DNA of 9,050 nt from JAWLCG01 sp041687295 (lineage in GTDB: Bacteria; Planctomycetota; Phycisphaerae; SM23-33; FEN-1343), in NCBI GenBank assembly GCA_041687295.1, contig JAWLCG010000202.1, forward strand, positions 1 to 9,050, written 5' to 3'. Below, piece after piece: positions 1 to 6,287 of the stretch; the stretch's first letter is position 1, and each line of letters starts with the position of its first letter. The position numbers and the translations under genes were made by a program. The notes below the pieces were generated by a model. The model was not told the origin of the DNA. It was given only the letters and a program-made list of their open reading frames with translations, and searched no databases.

Positions 1-193
1 GCGCAGCGTAAGCGAAGCCCCACCTTCGCCGGTGCCCCCGAGCCCACAGGTCCGATGGGCAGATGGCCAAGCCGCCCGTTGGAAAAGGCCATCCGCCCTC
101 GACGTTGGAACAACAGAGCAGTCGATCAGGAGGCCGCAGGTGCGCGGGGCCCGGATTCAGGGACGCTGTGCCACGTTCCGGGCTTGTTCTGCT
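1..193. other. Intergenic stretch, no gene recognised
   Basis: No reading frame here has the strong third-position GC bias and ribosome site seen in the real genes of this window. The stretch lies downstream of the DUF4230 stop. It contains small inverted repeats: GCGAAG/CTTCGC at about 13-30, and GATGGCC/GGCCATC around 62-91. They may be worn palindromic repeats or termination structures, but neither is followed by a T-run on either strand. Nothing else can be supported. Confidence 0.5.
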
Positions 194-226
194 CTACTGC
201 TCTCCTGCTTTACTGTTCTCCTGCTC
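187..226. repeat. Short tandem repeat, 16-bp period, about 2.5 units
   Basis: On the plus strand two adjacent 16-bp units occupy 195-210 and 211-226, both fitting TACTGYTCTCCTGCTY and differing from each other at two positions. A partial related unit lies at 187-194. On the minus strand the array forms the last ten codons (residues 216-225, EQENSKAGEQ) and the TAG stop of the DUF4230 gene. The composition is unlike the GC-rich coding sequence around it. Confidence 0.75.
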
Positions 227-871
227 TAGCAGCCCGTCTTTCGACGGGCGGCTGGCGGGCGCGTCGGTCCAGCTGACGGTGACATCCCAGCCGGTGGCGC
301 GGTAGAAGGTGCGGACGAGGGTCTCGGCCTGGGTGCGGGCGGGGCCGGTGAGGTCGGCGGTCTCGCGGCGGGCGGCGGACTCGATGAGCCGCTGGGCGTG
401 GCGCATCGCGTCGGCGTGGACCCGGCGGGCGTCGGCCTCGTTGCGCAGGGCGCCCACCTGCCAGTCGTACTGGCGCGTGCGGGTGTGGTCGACACGGGGG
501 TTGAGCAGCTCCGGGGCGGGCAGGACGATGCTGGCCGTGCGGGCGGCCGGGTCGACGGCCTCGATGCGGGCGGCCCGCATGTCCACGCCGATCAGGGCGT
601 CGCCCTTGATCAGCCAGGCCCCGCGGATCTCGCCCCAAAAGGTCTCGTCGCGGGCCTCCAGCACGTCGGCGACGTGCACCCGCAGCGTGCAGAGGTGGCC
701 GAGGCTCTCCAGCTCCGCGATGGTCGGGCCGGTGTCGGTCAGCTCGGTCACCCCCGTCGGGGCCGGGGCGAACCGCCAGGCGTACAGGGCCATGCCGCCG
801 ACAACCGCCCCGGCCAGCAGGGCCAGGCCCAGCGGCACGCGCCACACCCAGCCAAGGCCCTTAGCGGCCAT
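194..871 (-). CDS. DUF4230 family membrane-anchored protein
   Basis: A 225-residue protein of the DUF4230 family, whose biochemical role is not established. One hydrophobic helix at about residues 12-32 should anchor it in the cytoplasmic membrane with the rest outside. The DUF4230-like region runs from about 47 to 200: an early stretch where a substrate-like or binding surface is expected (GHLCTLRVHVADV), the GAWLIKGDALIGVDM strand pair, the VLPAPELLNPRVDHTRT segment, then a long Ala/Arg-rich helix, ending in a GWDVTVSW strand. I chose the ATG at 871 because GAGG lies six bases upstream and it overlaps the stop of the upstream small gene by 11 bases, which implies coupled translation. The last ten residues come from a 16-bp tandem repeat and probably are not part of the fold. 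The family call rests on pattern recognition of the core; the start is fairly secure. Confidence 0.8.
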   Translation of the reverse strand: MAAKGLGWVWRVPLGLALLAGAVVGGMALYAWRFAPAPTGVTELTDTGPTIAELESLGHLCTLRVHVADVLEARDETFWGEIRGAWLIKGDALIGVDMRAARIEAVDPAARTASIVLPAPELLNPRVDHTRTRQYDWQVGALRNEADARRVHADAMRHAQRLIESAARRETADLTGPARTQAETLVRTFYRATGWDVTVSWTDAPASRPSKDGLLEQENSKAGEQ

Positions 872-1079
872 CGTCGGCCTCGTAGTCGCTGGTGTGGCTG
901 TAGCCGGTCTCGACGCCGCTCCAGCGGGCGCGGTGGTCGGTCTCGTCGGAGCGGACCCGCCAGACCCGCCAGCCGGCCAGGCCGCCCAGCAACAGCGCAG
1001 CGACCGCCGCCAGCAGCAGCCGACGCCGCCACCGCCGCCGTACGCGCGCGAGCGATTTGTCCGACCCGTCCCGAGCCAT
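861..1079 (-). CDS. Small single-pass membrane protein, unknown function
   Basis: A 72-residue protein that I do not recognise. It has a strongly basic segment at residues 8-20 (arginine-rich), one hydrophobic helix at about 20-40, and a short polar, acidic tail. This topology predicts the N-terminus in the cytoplasm and the tail outside. The start at 1079 has a good ribosome site, GGAGG, five bases upstream. Its stop lies inside the beginning of the DUF4230 gene (11-base overlap), so the two are probably made together and may act together at the membrane. Longer versions starting near 1208-1218 would translate through a palindromic repeat and begin at a duplicated copy of the same ribosome site, so I did not use them. 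Confidence 0.68.
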   Translation of the reverse strand: MARDGSDKSLARVRRRWRRRLLLAAVAALLLGGLAGWRVWRVRSDETDHRARWSGVETGYSHTSDYEADDGR

Positions 1080-1081
1080 GC

Positions 1082-1098
1082 CATCCTCCAGAGCGAGC
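1082..1098. repeat. 17-bp direct repeat, copy 1
   Basis: CATCCTCCAGAGCGAGC, identical to 1216-1232. Read on the minus strand it carries the GGAGG ribosome site of the 72-residue membrane protein. The two copies bracket 117 bp that include a dispersed palindrome, which fits a target-site duplication or a local slippage duplication. Confidence 0.85.
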
Positions 1099-1150
1099 AA
1101 TGGACTGCTTGCCGACCGTGCCTGGGGATTCGCGAGCGCCTCCGGCCCAA

Positions 1151-1174
1151 GCCCACGGATTGCCATCCGTGGGC
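1151..1174 (+). repeat. Dispersed palindromic repeat, copy 1
   Basis: Perfect 10-bp arms GCCCACGGAT and ATCCGTGGGC around a TGCC loop. Similarity to the copy at 4693-4716 extends 13 bases to the left: 1138-1174 matches 4680-4716 at 35 of 37 positions. This one-sided conserved flank resembles the layout of bacterial REP elements. No T-run follows, so it is not a standard terminator. Confidence 0.9.
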
Positions 1175-1215
1175 CTCGCGGACGGCCGTGCCTGACGGGC
1201 CACAGCACACTCGCA

Positions 1216-1232
1216 CATCCTCCAGAGCGAGC
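1216..1232. repeat. 17-bp direct repeat, copy 2
   Basis: Second exact copy of CATCCTCCAGAGCGAGC, 134 bp from the first. On the minus strand it again presents GGAGG before an ATG, so a spurious longer reading frame starts here. A TATAGC element lies directly upstream on the minus strand (1231-1236) and may be the original promoter -10 of the membrane protein gene. Confidence 0.85.
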
Positions 1233-1260
1233 TATAGTCTCCCCATTTTCCCCCGCCGAT

Positions 1261-1277
1261 GCAAGGCTGCCCCTTGC
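1261..1277. promoter_or_regulatory. Small hairpin upstream of the UroD-like gene
   Basis: Arms GCAAGG and CCTTGC with a five-base loop, placed just upstream of the suggested -10 at 1291 in a divergent gap. It could be an operator or simply chance; no repressor can be named. Confidence 0.25.
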
Positions 1278-1288
1278 CCCCCTGGCAA

Positions 1289-1298
1289 CCTACGATAC
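1289..1298 (+). promoter_or_regulatory. Possible promoter -10 region of the UroD-like gene
   Basis: CCTACGATAC contains a sigma-70-like -10 (TACGAT at 1291-1296). The same pattern, CCTACRATAC, occurs before the lipoprotein gene at 6230-6239. A start of transcription near 1303 would give a leader of about 20 bases. No convincing -35 box is present at the right distance. Confidence 0.35.
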
Positions 1299-1321
1299 CA
1301 TCGGGGCCCGGAGGTCCGACG

Positions 1322-2455
1322 ATGATGACTCACCGCGAGCGTCTGCTGGCTGTGCTGCGGGGCGATAGGGTCGACCGCGTGCCGATCTGGCTGCTGTTTC
1401 CGTACGCGCCGGCCCCCTACTACACCGACGTGCGGGCCAACCCGCACTACCGCCCCGTGATGGGCCTGGCCGACCGCTACGCCCTGACGCTCAACCGGCG
1501 CGGGCTGGGGGCGGGCCTGTTCGCCCCGGAGGTCCGCCAGGGCCACGAGGACACCACCGACGGCCCGTGGCGCGTCCGGCGGCAGTGGATCGAGTATCGG
1601 GGCCGGCGCCTCTGGGCCGAGCAGCGCACCGGGCCGGGGCCCGCGCAGATCAAGAAGCTGCTGGAGACCGAGGACGACCTGCACGTCTACTGCTCGCTGC
1701 CGCTCAACACCGACCCGGCCCGCATCGCCGCCGATCTGGAGGCCCAGCTGCCCCGCTACCTCGCCGAGCGCGACGCCTTCCCCCCCGAGGCCGGCGCCAT
1801 GATGCTCGACCTCGGCGAGCCCATCGGGCCGCTGTACGGCTCGGCCAACCTGACGGAGTACCCCGTCTGGTCGGTCACGTGCTTCGACGAGATCACCGAC
1901 TGGCTCGACCGCCACATGCAGCGGGTGCGGATCATCTACGACTGGTGCCTGCAGCGCGACCTGGCGGAGGTGTACTTCCTGGTCGGCAGCGAGTTGGCCT
2001 CGCCGCCGATGCTCAGCCCGGCCACCTTCGACCGCTGGATCGTGCCCTACGCCCGCGAGCTGATCGAGCGCATCCACGCCCATGGCCGATACGCCATCCA
2101 GCACTACCACGGGCAGATCCGCCTGATCCTGCCGCGCTTCCTGGAGATGGGCGCCGACGCCCTGCACACCATCGAGGCCCCGCCGACGGGCGACTGCACG
2201 CTGGCGGAGGCCTTCGAGGTCGTCGGCGACCGCATCGCCCTGATCGGCAACGTCCAGTACGACTGCTTCCGCAGCTACACGCCCGCCCAGATGGCCCGGG
2301 CCGTCCGCGACGTGCTGGCCGAGGCCAACGGGCGCCGGCTGATACTCTCGCCCTCGGCCGGGCCGTATGAGCACGAGATCTCGCGCCGCGTGGCGGCGAA
2401 CTACCTCGCCTTCCTCCGCGCCGGCTGGCACGCCGGCCAACGCCGAGCCCGATAA
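1322..2455 (+). CDS. UroD/MtaA-like family protein (uroporphyrinogen decarboxylase fold)
   Basis: A 377-residue protein of the uroporphyrinogen decarboxylase/cobamide methyltransferase (MtaA, CmuA) superfamily. The N-terminus MTHRERLLAVLRGDRVDRVP is the usual opening of the non-haem branch. Residues 224-255 match the LSPxxFDxWxxPyxrelieriHxhG segment, followed by HYHG at 261-264, where MtaA-type enzymes have His-x-Cys-Gly supplying zinc ligands, and a C-terminal LSPSAGPYEHEIS where a second zinc-ligand cysteine is usual. Both cysteines are therefore missing, so classical thiol methyl transfer on zinc is doubtful, and its substrate is unknown. Such proteins are often found beside catabolic genes. 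I chose ATG 1322 because GGAGG lies seven bases upstream; the in-frame ATG at 1259 has no ribosome site and precedes the likely promoter. ATG 1325 is also possible. Confidence 0.85.
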   Translation: MMTHRERLLAVLRGDRVDRVPIWLLFPYAPAPYYTDVRANPHYRPVMGLADRYALTLNRRGLGAGLFAPEVRQGHEDTTDGPWRVRRQWIEYRGRRLWAEQRTGPGPAQIKKLLETEDDLHVYCSLPLNTDPARIAADLEAQLPRYLAERDAFPPEAGAMMLDLGEPIGPLYGSANLTEYPVWSVTCFDEITDWLDRHMQRVRIIYDWCLQRDLAEVYFLVGSELASPPMLSPATFDRWIVPYARELIERIHAHGRYAIQHYHGQIRLILPRFLEMGADALHTIEAPPTGDCTLAEAFEVVGDRIALIGNVQYDCFRSYTPAQMARAVRDVLAEANGRRLILSPSAGPYEHEISRRVAANYLAFLRAGWHAGQRRAR

Positions 2456-2544
2456 ACCCCGCCCCGCCGACAGAGAAACCGCCCGGGGCAGAGCCCCCGC
2501 GCTGTTTTGGACCACCGGGCCGCGGTACGGATTCAGGTTGGGTT

Positions 2545-2559
2545 GCGGGCGAAGCCCGC
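2545..2559. repeat. GC-rich hairpin
   Basis: Arms GCGGGC and GCCCGC around a GAA loop, 90 bases after the UroD-like stop. It may help end transcription from either side. There is no T-run, so intrinsic termination is not assured; a dispersed repeat is an alternative. Confidence 0.45.
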
Positions 2560-2643
2560 GATGGGTAATCCGCGACTCCCATCCGTCCCCGAATTCCGGA
2601 GTCCCTCCTGAGTGCACAGCCACGATGGACGGACCGCGCTTCT

Positions 2644-2675
2644 GGAGTGCGGCGACAACGACGCCGCTGCACTCC
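2644..2675. repeat. Bulged hairpin repeat in convergent gap
   Basis: GGAGTGCGGCG at 2644-2654 pairs with CGCC and GCACTCC at 2662-2675, giving 11 base pairs with a three-base bulge and a seven-base loop. The core GGAGTGCGGCGAC resembles dispersed palindromes I recall from Planctomycetota and Verrucomicrobiota genomes, but that is memory and not a search. Only one copy lies in this window. Confidence 0.55.
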
Positions 2676-2700
2676 ATACGGCGCTGGGGCCCTGGGCCGG

Positions 2701-4614
2701 TCATGGGTTGGTGCGGCTGACGATCGGACGCCGGGGGACGGGGGGCTCCAGGGGGGTCGGGGGGGTCTCCAGGGCGACGGCGGCGCGGGCGTTGGCCCAG
2801 AGGAACGCCGCCCCCGCCCCCGTGCCGCCGATCAGGGCGACCAGGCCCCAGACGGGCTGGCCCAGCAGCAGGCCGCCCAGCCCCAGCAGCCAGCCGAAGA
2901 CGAACGTCACGCCCAGCCCCCACGCCAGCGCAATGGCCCGCAGGACGCCCCGGGGCTGTCGCAGGCCGCACTCGGCCGCCACCGCCGACCAGCCCGGGCC
3001 CGGCGGGCGGGTGCGGAGGTAGAAGTCCCGCAGGCGCGTCGGCGAGGTCGGACGCGTCAGCCAGGTCGCCACGATCCACGCCATCGTGCTGACGGCGACG
3101 ACAAGCGGCAGCTCGAACTCGAAACCCAGCGGAAAGACCGCCCGCTCGGTGCCGTAGGGGCTCCACGTCCAGCCCGTGCGGGCGTTGACCGCCGGCAGGA
3201 CCACCCGCAGTGCGATGCCGCCCACGAACGCCGCCGAGAGCACGGCGATCTCGCTGGCAGCGTTGATCCGCCACCACAGCCACCGCCCCAGCAGCACCAG
3301 GCCGCTGCCGGCGCCCAGCAGGGCCAGGAACTTCCAGGCCTTCTCCACGCCGTCCATGTGGTAGCTCACGACGGCCGCCGACGCCATCAGAGCGAGCGTC
3401 ACCGCCCGGCCCACCCAGACCAGCTCGCGCGGGGCCGCCTCAGGCCGCCACAGCCGGACATACACGTCGCGCGTCAGGTAGCTGGCGCCCCAGTTGAGCT
3501 GGCTGTTGACCGTGCTGGTGAAAGCCGCCAGCAGGCTGGCCACCACCAGCCCCCGCAGGCCCGCCGGCAGCACCTGCATGATCACCTGCGGGTAGGCGTC
3601 GATGTGCGCCACCGTGCCGGCCGGCAGCAACACCAGGCTGGCCAGGGCGACCATCACCCACGGCCAGGGCCGCAGGGCGTAGTGGGCGACGACGAACCAG
3701 AGCATCGCCAGCGTGCCGTGGCGCTCGTCCTTGGCCGCCAGCAGCCGCTGGGCGATGTAGCCACCGCTGTCGACGGTCTTGTCGGTGTACGACATCAGGC
3801 CCACGTAAACCAGAAACAGCGCCAGGGGCTGCGTGAAGCCACCCCCCAGCGGCGGCACGATGTCGGTGTGGCCCTGCACGGCCTCGTGGACCAGCAGGGC
3901 GTCCAAGCCCCCCGCGGCGTTGACCGAGTAGACCGCCAGCAGGACCGCGCCGACCATGGCGATGCCGAACTGCACCAGGTCGCTGACCACCACGCCCCAC
4001 AGGCCGCTGAACAGCGAGTAGGCCGTCGCCAGCAACATCAGCCCAGCCACCGCCAGGGCGTGCACCTGCGGACCCGACAGGGCGACCCCGCCCAGCTCCA
4101 GGGCGGCCGCGTCGCCCGTGAGGGGCCGACCCACCGACGCCGAGAGGATCGCCAGCATCGCCCGCACGACCCAGCCAATGACGAAGAGGTTCCACACGAT
4201 GCCGAAGTAGACCGCCCGGAAGACCTGCAGCACCGTCGCCGAAGGCCCGTCGTAGCGAATCTCGATGAGCGAGACGTCGGTCACCAGCCGGCTGCGCCGC
4301 CAGAGGCGGGCCAGCATCACCACTCCCAGCACGTGCCCGCCGGCCAGGCACCACCACAGCCAGCTGCGGTAGATCCCCCCGTCACGGATGCCCTCGGTGA
4401 TGGCCAGCGGCGTGTCGCAGGCGAAGGTGGTGGCCACGATGCTCGTGCCCGCCAGCCACCAGGGCAGCGATCGGCCCGAGACGAAGTAGTCCTCCAGGCT
4501 CCCGCCGGCCTTGCGGGCGAACAGCAGGGCCACCCCCAGCGTGCCGGCCACCACCGCCAGCACCACCAGCCAGTCCAGCCCCACCAGCACCTCAGCCAGT
4601 ATCGCCGGCACCAT
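2701..4614 (-). CDS. Sodium:solute symporter (SSS family)
   Basis: A 637-residue integral membrane protein of the SSS family, which imports sugars, polyols, amino acids or carboxylates using the sodium gradient. Roughly 14-15 hydrophobic segments are visible. Family marks include EDYFVSGRSLPWWLAGTSIV (residues 41-60) leading into the broken first core helix with ATTFACDTPLAI, and AAFTSTVNSQLNWG (363-376), which aligns with the helix whose Ser/Ser pair binds sodium in vSGLT; here the pair is Ser367-Thr368. After about residue 520 comes a cytoplasmic linker, then an extra pair of helices (about 557-607) and a proline-rich tail. The start has GGAGGAGG seven bases upstream. It lies 252 bp downstream of the oxidoreductase gene on the same strand, suggesting co-transcription and a shared substrate, which I cannot identify. 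Confidence 0.9.
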   Translation of the reverse strand: MVPAILAEVLVGLDWLVVLAVVAGTLGVALLFARKAGGSLEDYFVSGRSLPWWLAGTSIVATTFACDTPLAITEGIRDGGIYRSWLWWCLAGGHVLGVVMLARLWRRSRLVTDVSLIEIRYDGPSATVLQVFRAVYFGIVWNLFVIGWVVRAMLAILSASVGRPLTGDAAALELGGVALSGPQVHALAVAGLMLLATAYSLFSGLWGVVVSDLVQFGIAMVGAVLLAVYSVNAAGGLDALLVHEAVQGHTDIVPPLGGGFTQPLALFLVYVGLMSYTDKTVDSGGYIAQRLLAAKDERHGTLAMLWFVVAHYALRPWPWVMVALASLVLLPAGTVAHIDAYPQVIMQVLPAGLRGLVVASLLAAFTSTVNSQLNWGASYLTRDVYVRLWRPEAAPRELVWVGRAVTLALMASAAVVSYHMDGVEKAWKFLALLGAGSGLVLLGRWLWWRINAASEIAVLSAAFVGGIALRVVLPAVNARTGWTWSPYGTERAVFPLGFEFELPLVVAVSTMAWIVATWLTRPTSPTRLRDFYLRTRPPGPGWSAVAAECGLRQPRGVLRAIALAWGLGVTFVFGWLLGLGGLLLGQPVWGLVALIGGTGAGAAFLWANARAAVALETPPTPLEPPVPRRPIVSRTNP

Positions 4615-4646
4615 GTCCGCGCCTCCTCCGTGAGTGCATCACCAGC

Positions 4647-4668
4647 GGGTCCGATCCCTCAGGGACCC
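4647..4668. repeat. Small inverted repeat upstream of symporter
   Basis: Arms GGGTCC and GGACCC around ten bases that contain a further TCCC/GGGA pairing. It lies in the leader between the oxidoreductase and symporter genes. It could lower read-through or stabilise one message end; it could also be a worn repeat. Confidence 0.4.
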
Positions 4669-4692
4669 ACCTCCACGCCGCCTCCTGCCCAA

Positions 4693-4716
4693 GCCCACGG
4701 ATCGCCATCCGTGGGC
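4693..4716 (+). repeat. Dispersed palindromic repeat, copy 2
   Basis: Perfect 10-bp arms GCCCACGGAT and ATCCGTGGGC around a CGCC loop, same orientation as the copy at 1151-1174. With its left flank (4680-4692) it matches that copy at 35 of 37 positions. It sits between two same-strand genes, where a stable RNA hairpin could separate expression of the upstream and downstream gene. Confidence 0.9.
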
Positions 4717-4771
4717 ATCTCGGCCGGGCCGTTGATCCCGAGGCACAACGCACCCGCACGTCCGACGCCCT

Positions 4772-4829
4772 GGGCTGCCGGGCCTCACTCCGTTCGACCC
4801 GGCCTACGGGCTCAGCCTCCACGCAGCCC
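4772..4829. repeat. Nested inverted repeat after the oxidoreductase gene
   Basis: Outer arms GGGCTG (4772-4777) and CAGCCC (4824-4829); a second pairing GCCGGG (4777-4782) with CCCGGC (4798-4803) lies inside and shares one base with the outer arm. The minus-strand segment GTCGAACGGAGTGAGGCCC looks like a dispersed repeat I recall from other bacterial genomes, a memory that needs a search. It starts 38 bases past the oxidoreductase stop and may act as a partial terminator, without a T-run. Confidence 0.45.
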
Positions 4830-4866
4830 GGCGCTGGGGCGCCATCGGCGGCGGGCCGTGCCCGCC

Positions 4867-6132
4867 CTACCCGAAGGGCAGCTGGCCCGGGGCGGGCTTG
4901 TCGGCCTCGGGGCCGGGCTGGAACTGCTGGGGGAACTTCGTGTAGCCGGTCAGGTCGAAGGTGCCGGACCGGCGGGCCCAGGGCAGGCCCAGGTCGCTGA
5001 AGAGCCGCCGCTGACTGGCCGCCTGCGGGATGGCCGCGTCGATGCCCTCGATGACGGTCTTCTCGTTCATTCCCTCGCCGCTGACCCGGAGGTACTCGGC
5101 GGGAATCGGCCAGGTGCGGCGGCTGGACTCGAACGCGCCGTTGATCGCCAGCACGAAGGGCCGACACATCTCCAGGTGGCAGCGGAGCATGTCCAGGTCG
5201 TTGGCGCTGGCGGCGCTGATGAAGTTCTCGAACCGCCCAGGCCCCTGCACCGAGTCGTCGAGGGTGGGCTGCTCGATGCGGCCATCGGCGTGGCGGATGC
5301 CGCTCTGGCCGAACATCTGGTAGTAGGCCGTCCCCTCGCTGCCGACGATGGCGATCTCGGGGTGGAACTGCTCGTCGGCGCACAGGGTGGCCAGGAAGTA
5401 GCAGCGGGGCCCCTCGGCGGTGTGGATCTCGATCGCGGCGGTGTCCTCGCTCTGGAGGTCGTGGCCGTGGTACAGCTCGGCCCGCACGGCCGCGGGGGTG
5501 GCCATGCGCCGGCGGTCGGGCGAGGCGAGGTAGAGCATGTTGGCGATCTGGTGGGCCAGGGGGTTGTTCGCCGAGCCGTCGAGCACCCACTGCCCGTTGA
5601 CCTGCAGCTTGCCCGCCCAGCCGGCGCGGGCGTAGTAGTCGGCCTGGCGGATCCAGCCGGCCGAGCAGGCCAGGCTCTGCACCTGCCCGATGGCGCCCTC
5701 GGCCAGACGCAGCTTGAGGAACTGGATCGACGGCGACCAGATGGCCTGGAAGCCCACCGCGCAGAGCTTGCCCGCCCGCCGGACGGCCGAGACCATCTCG
5801 TCGAGCTCCTGGATCGTCGCCGCCGGGGGCTTCTCCAGGAACACGTGGTAGCCGCTGCGGACGGCCGCGATCGTCAGCTCCGGGTGCGTGTGGATCGGCG
5901 TGGGGATCGTCACCGCGTCCATCTTGCCCCGCATGGCGTCGAACATCTCCAGGGCCGAGCTGAAGACCTCCACGCCCTCGCTGCGGAGCTGCTCGAGGCG
6001 GGCGGCGTGGTTCTCGGGGTCGACCACGGCCGTGGCCACGATCCGACAGCCGCCGCGACGCTGAACCTCCTCGACGTTCTGCCAGTGGTTCGTCGAAAAG
6101 CCACTCAGTCCGATGATGCCAATGCGGAACAT
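4867..6132 (-). CDS. Gfo/Idh/MocA family oxidoreductase
   Basis: A 421-residue NAD(P)-dependent dehydrogenase of the Gfo/Idh/MocA family, cytoplasmic, typically acting on sugars, inositols or related polyols. The N-terminal Rossmann domain begins with GIIGLSGFS (residues 5-13), a variant of the GxGxxG nucleotide-binding turn. The hallmark EKP occurs at 100-102 in HVFLEKPPA. In the C-terminal domain, LDGSANNPLAHQIANMLYL (184-202) holds His194 at the place of the usual catalytic histidine. Length is slightly above the common 330-400, with a polar C-terminal tail. The start has AGGAGA four bases upstream and a plausible promoter behind it. It is the first gene of a likely unit with the symporter, which would supply its substrate. 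No single sugar can be assigned. Confidence 0.92.
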   Translation of the reverse strand: MFRIGIIGLSGFSTNHWQNVEEVQRRGGCRIVATAVVDPENHAARLEQLRSEGVEVFSSALEMFDAMRGKMDAVTIPTPIHTHPELTIAAVRSGYHVFLEKPPAATIQELDEMVSAVRRAGKLCAVGFQAIWSPSIQFLKLRLAEGAIGQVQSLACSAGWIRQADYYARAGWAGKLQVNGQWVLDGSANNPLAHQIANMLYLASPDRRRMATPAAVRAELYHGHDLQSEDTAAIEIHTAEGPRCYFLATLCADEQFHPEIAIVGSEGTAYYQMFGQSGIRHADGRIEQPTLDDSVQGPGRFENFISAASANDLDMLRCHLEMCRPFVLAINGAFESSRRTWPIPAEYLRVSGEGMNEKTVIEGIDAAIPQAASQRRLFSDLGLPWARRSGTFDLTGYTKFPQQFQPGPEADKPAPGQLPFG

Positions 6133-6166
6133 GGTCTCTCCTGTCCTGTGGGCACGGGTTGGGCGG

Positions 6167-6196
6167 ATTCTACCCTCCCCCGCCGGGCCGACACAA
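6167..6196 (-). promoter_or_regulatory. Possible promoter of the oxidoreductase-symporter unit
   Basis: On the minus strand TTGTGT (6196-6191) and TAGAAT (6172-6167) are separated by 18 bases, fitting a weak -35 and a fair -10 for the housekeeping sigma factor. Transcription would begin near 6160, about 28 bases before the oxidoreductase ATG. Confidence 0.45.
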
Positions 6197-6199
6197 CCA

Positions 6200-6209
6200 C
6201 CGATATCGG
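6200..6209. promoter_or_regulatory. Perfect 10-bp palindrome in divergent promoter region
   Basis: CCGATATCGG lies just behind the -35 of the minus-strand promoter and upstream of the plus-strand -10. Its position would suit a regulator controlling either direction, but a single short palindrome could be chance. Confidence 0.25.
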
Positions 6210-6229
6210 GGCCGCCGGGGCCGCCCGTG

Positions 6230-6239
6230 CCTACAATAC
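6230..6239 (+). promoter_or_regulatory. Possible promoter -10 region of the lipoprotein operon
   Basis: CCTACAATAC contains TACAAT (6232-6237), one mismatch from the consensus -10, and matches the pattern before the UroD-like gene. Transcription near 6244 would leave a 5' leader of about 44 bases. No clear -35 is seen. Confidence 0.45.
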
Positions 6240-6287
6240 ACTCGCAGCATTCACTGGGAGTTGGGCTGAGGGTTCTCGGAGCGATCC

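Larger units (their letters stand above)
2456..2700. other. Convergent intergenic region
   Basis: Tail-to-tail gap between the UroD-like gene and the symporter gene. No reading frame here has the codon bias of the neighbours. It holds two hairpins, listed separately, which could stop transcription from either side, although neither has a T-run. Confidence 0.6.

Noticed and set aside
32..305. Small plus-strand frames at the window start
   Set aside because: Three overlapping frames, none with codon bias, ribosome site or recognisable sequence; they run into the end of the DUF4230 gene.
872..1216. Extended start for the DUF4230 protein near 1216
   Set aside because: The extension would cover the small membrane gene in another frame and the palindromic repeat; it begins at a duplicated ribosome site. 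ATG 871 has its own GAGG.
1259..1321. Earlier ATG for the UroD-like gene
   Set aside because: No ribosome site, overlaps the likely promoter, and the family normally begins at the MTHRER segment.
1322..2455. Haem pathway HemE (true uroporphyrinogen decarboxylase)
   Set aside because: The N-terminus and motifs fit the MtaA/CmuA-like branch, and no haem genes are nearby, so no hemE symbol was given.
1232..3283. Long minus-strand frame across the UroD-like gene
   Set aside because: It is antisense to a well-recognised gene, has no domain and shows the same low-complexity composition.
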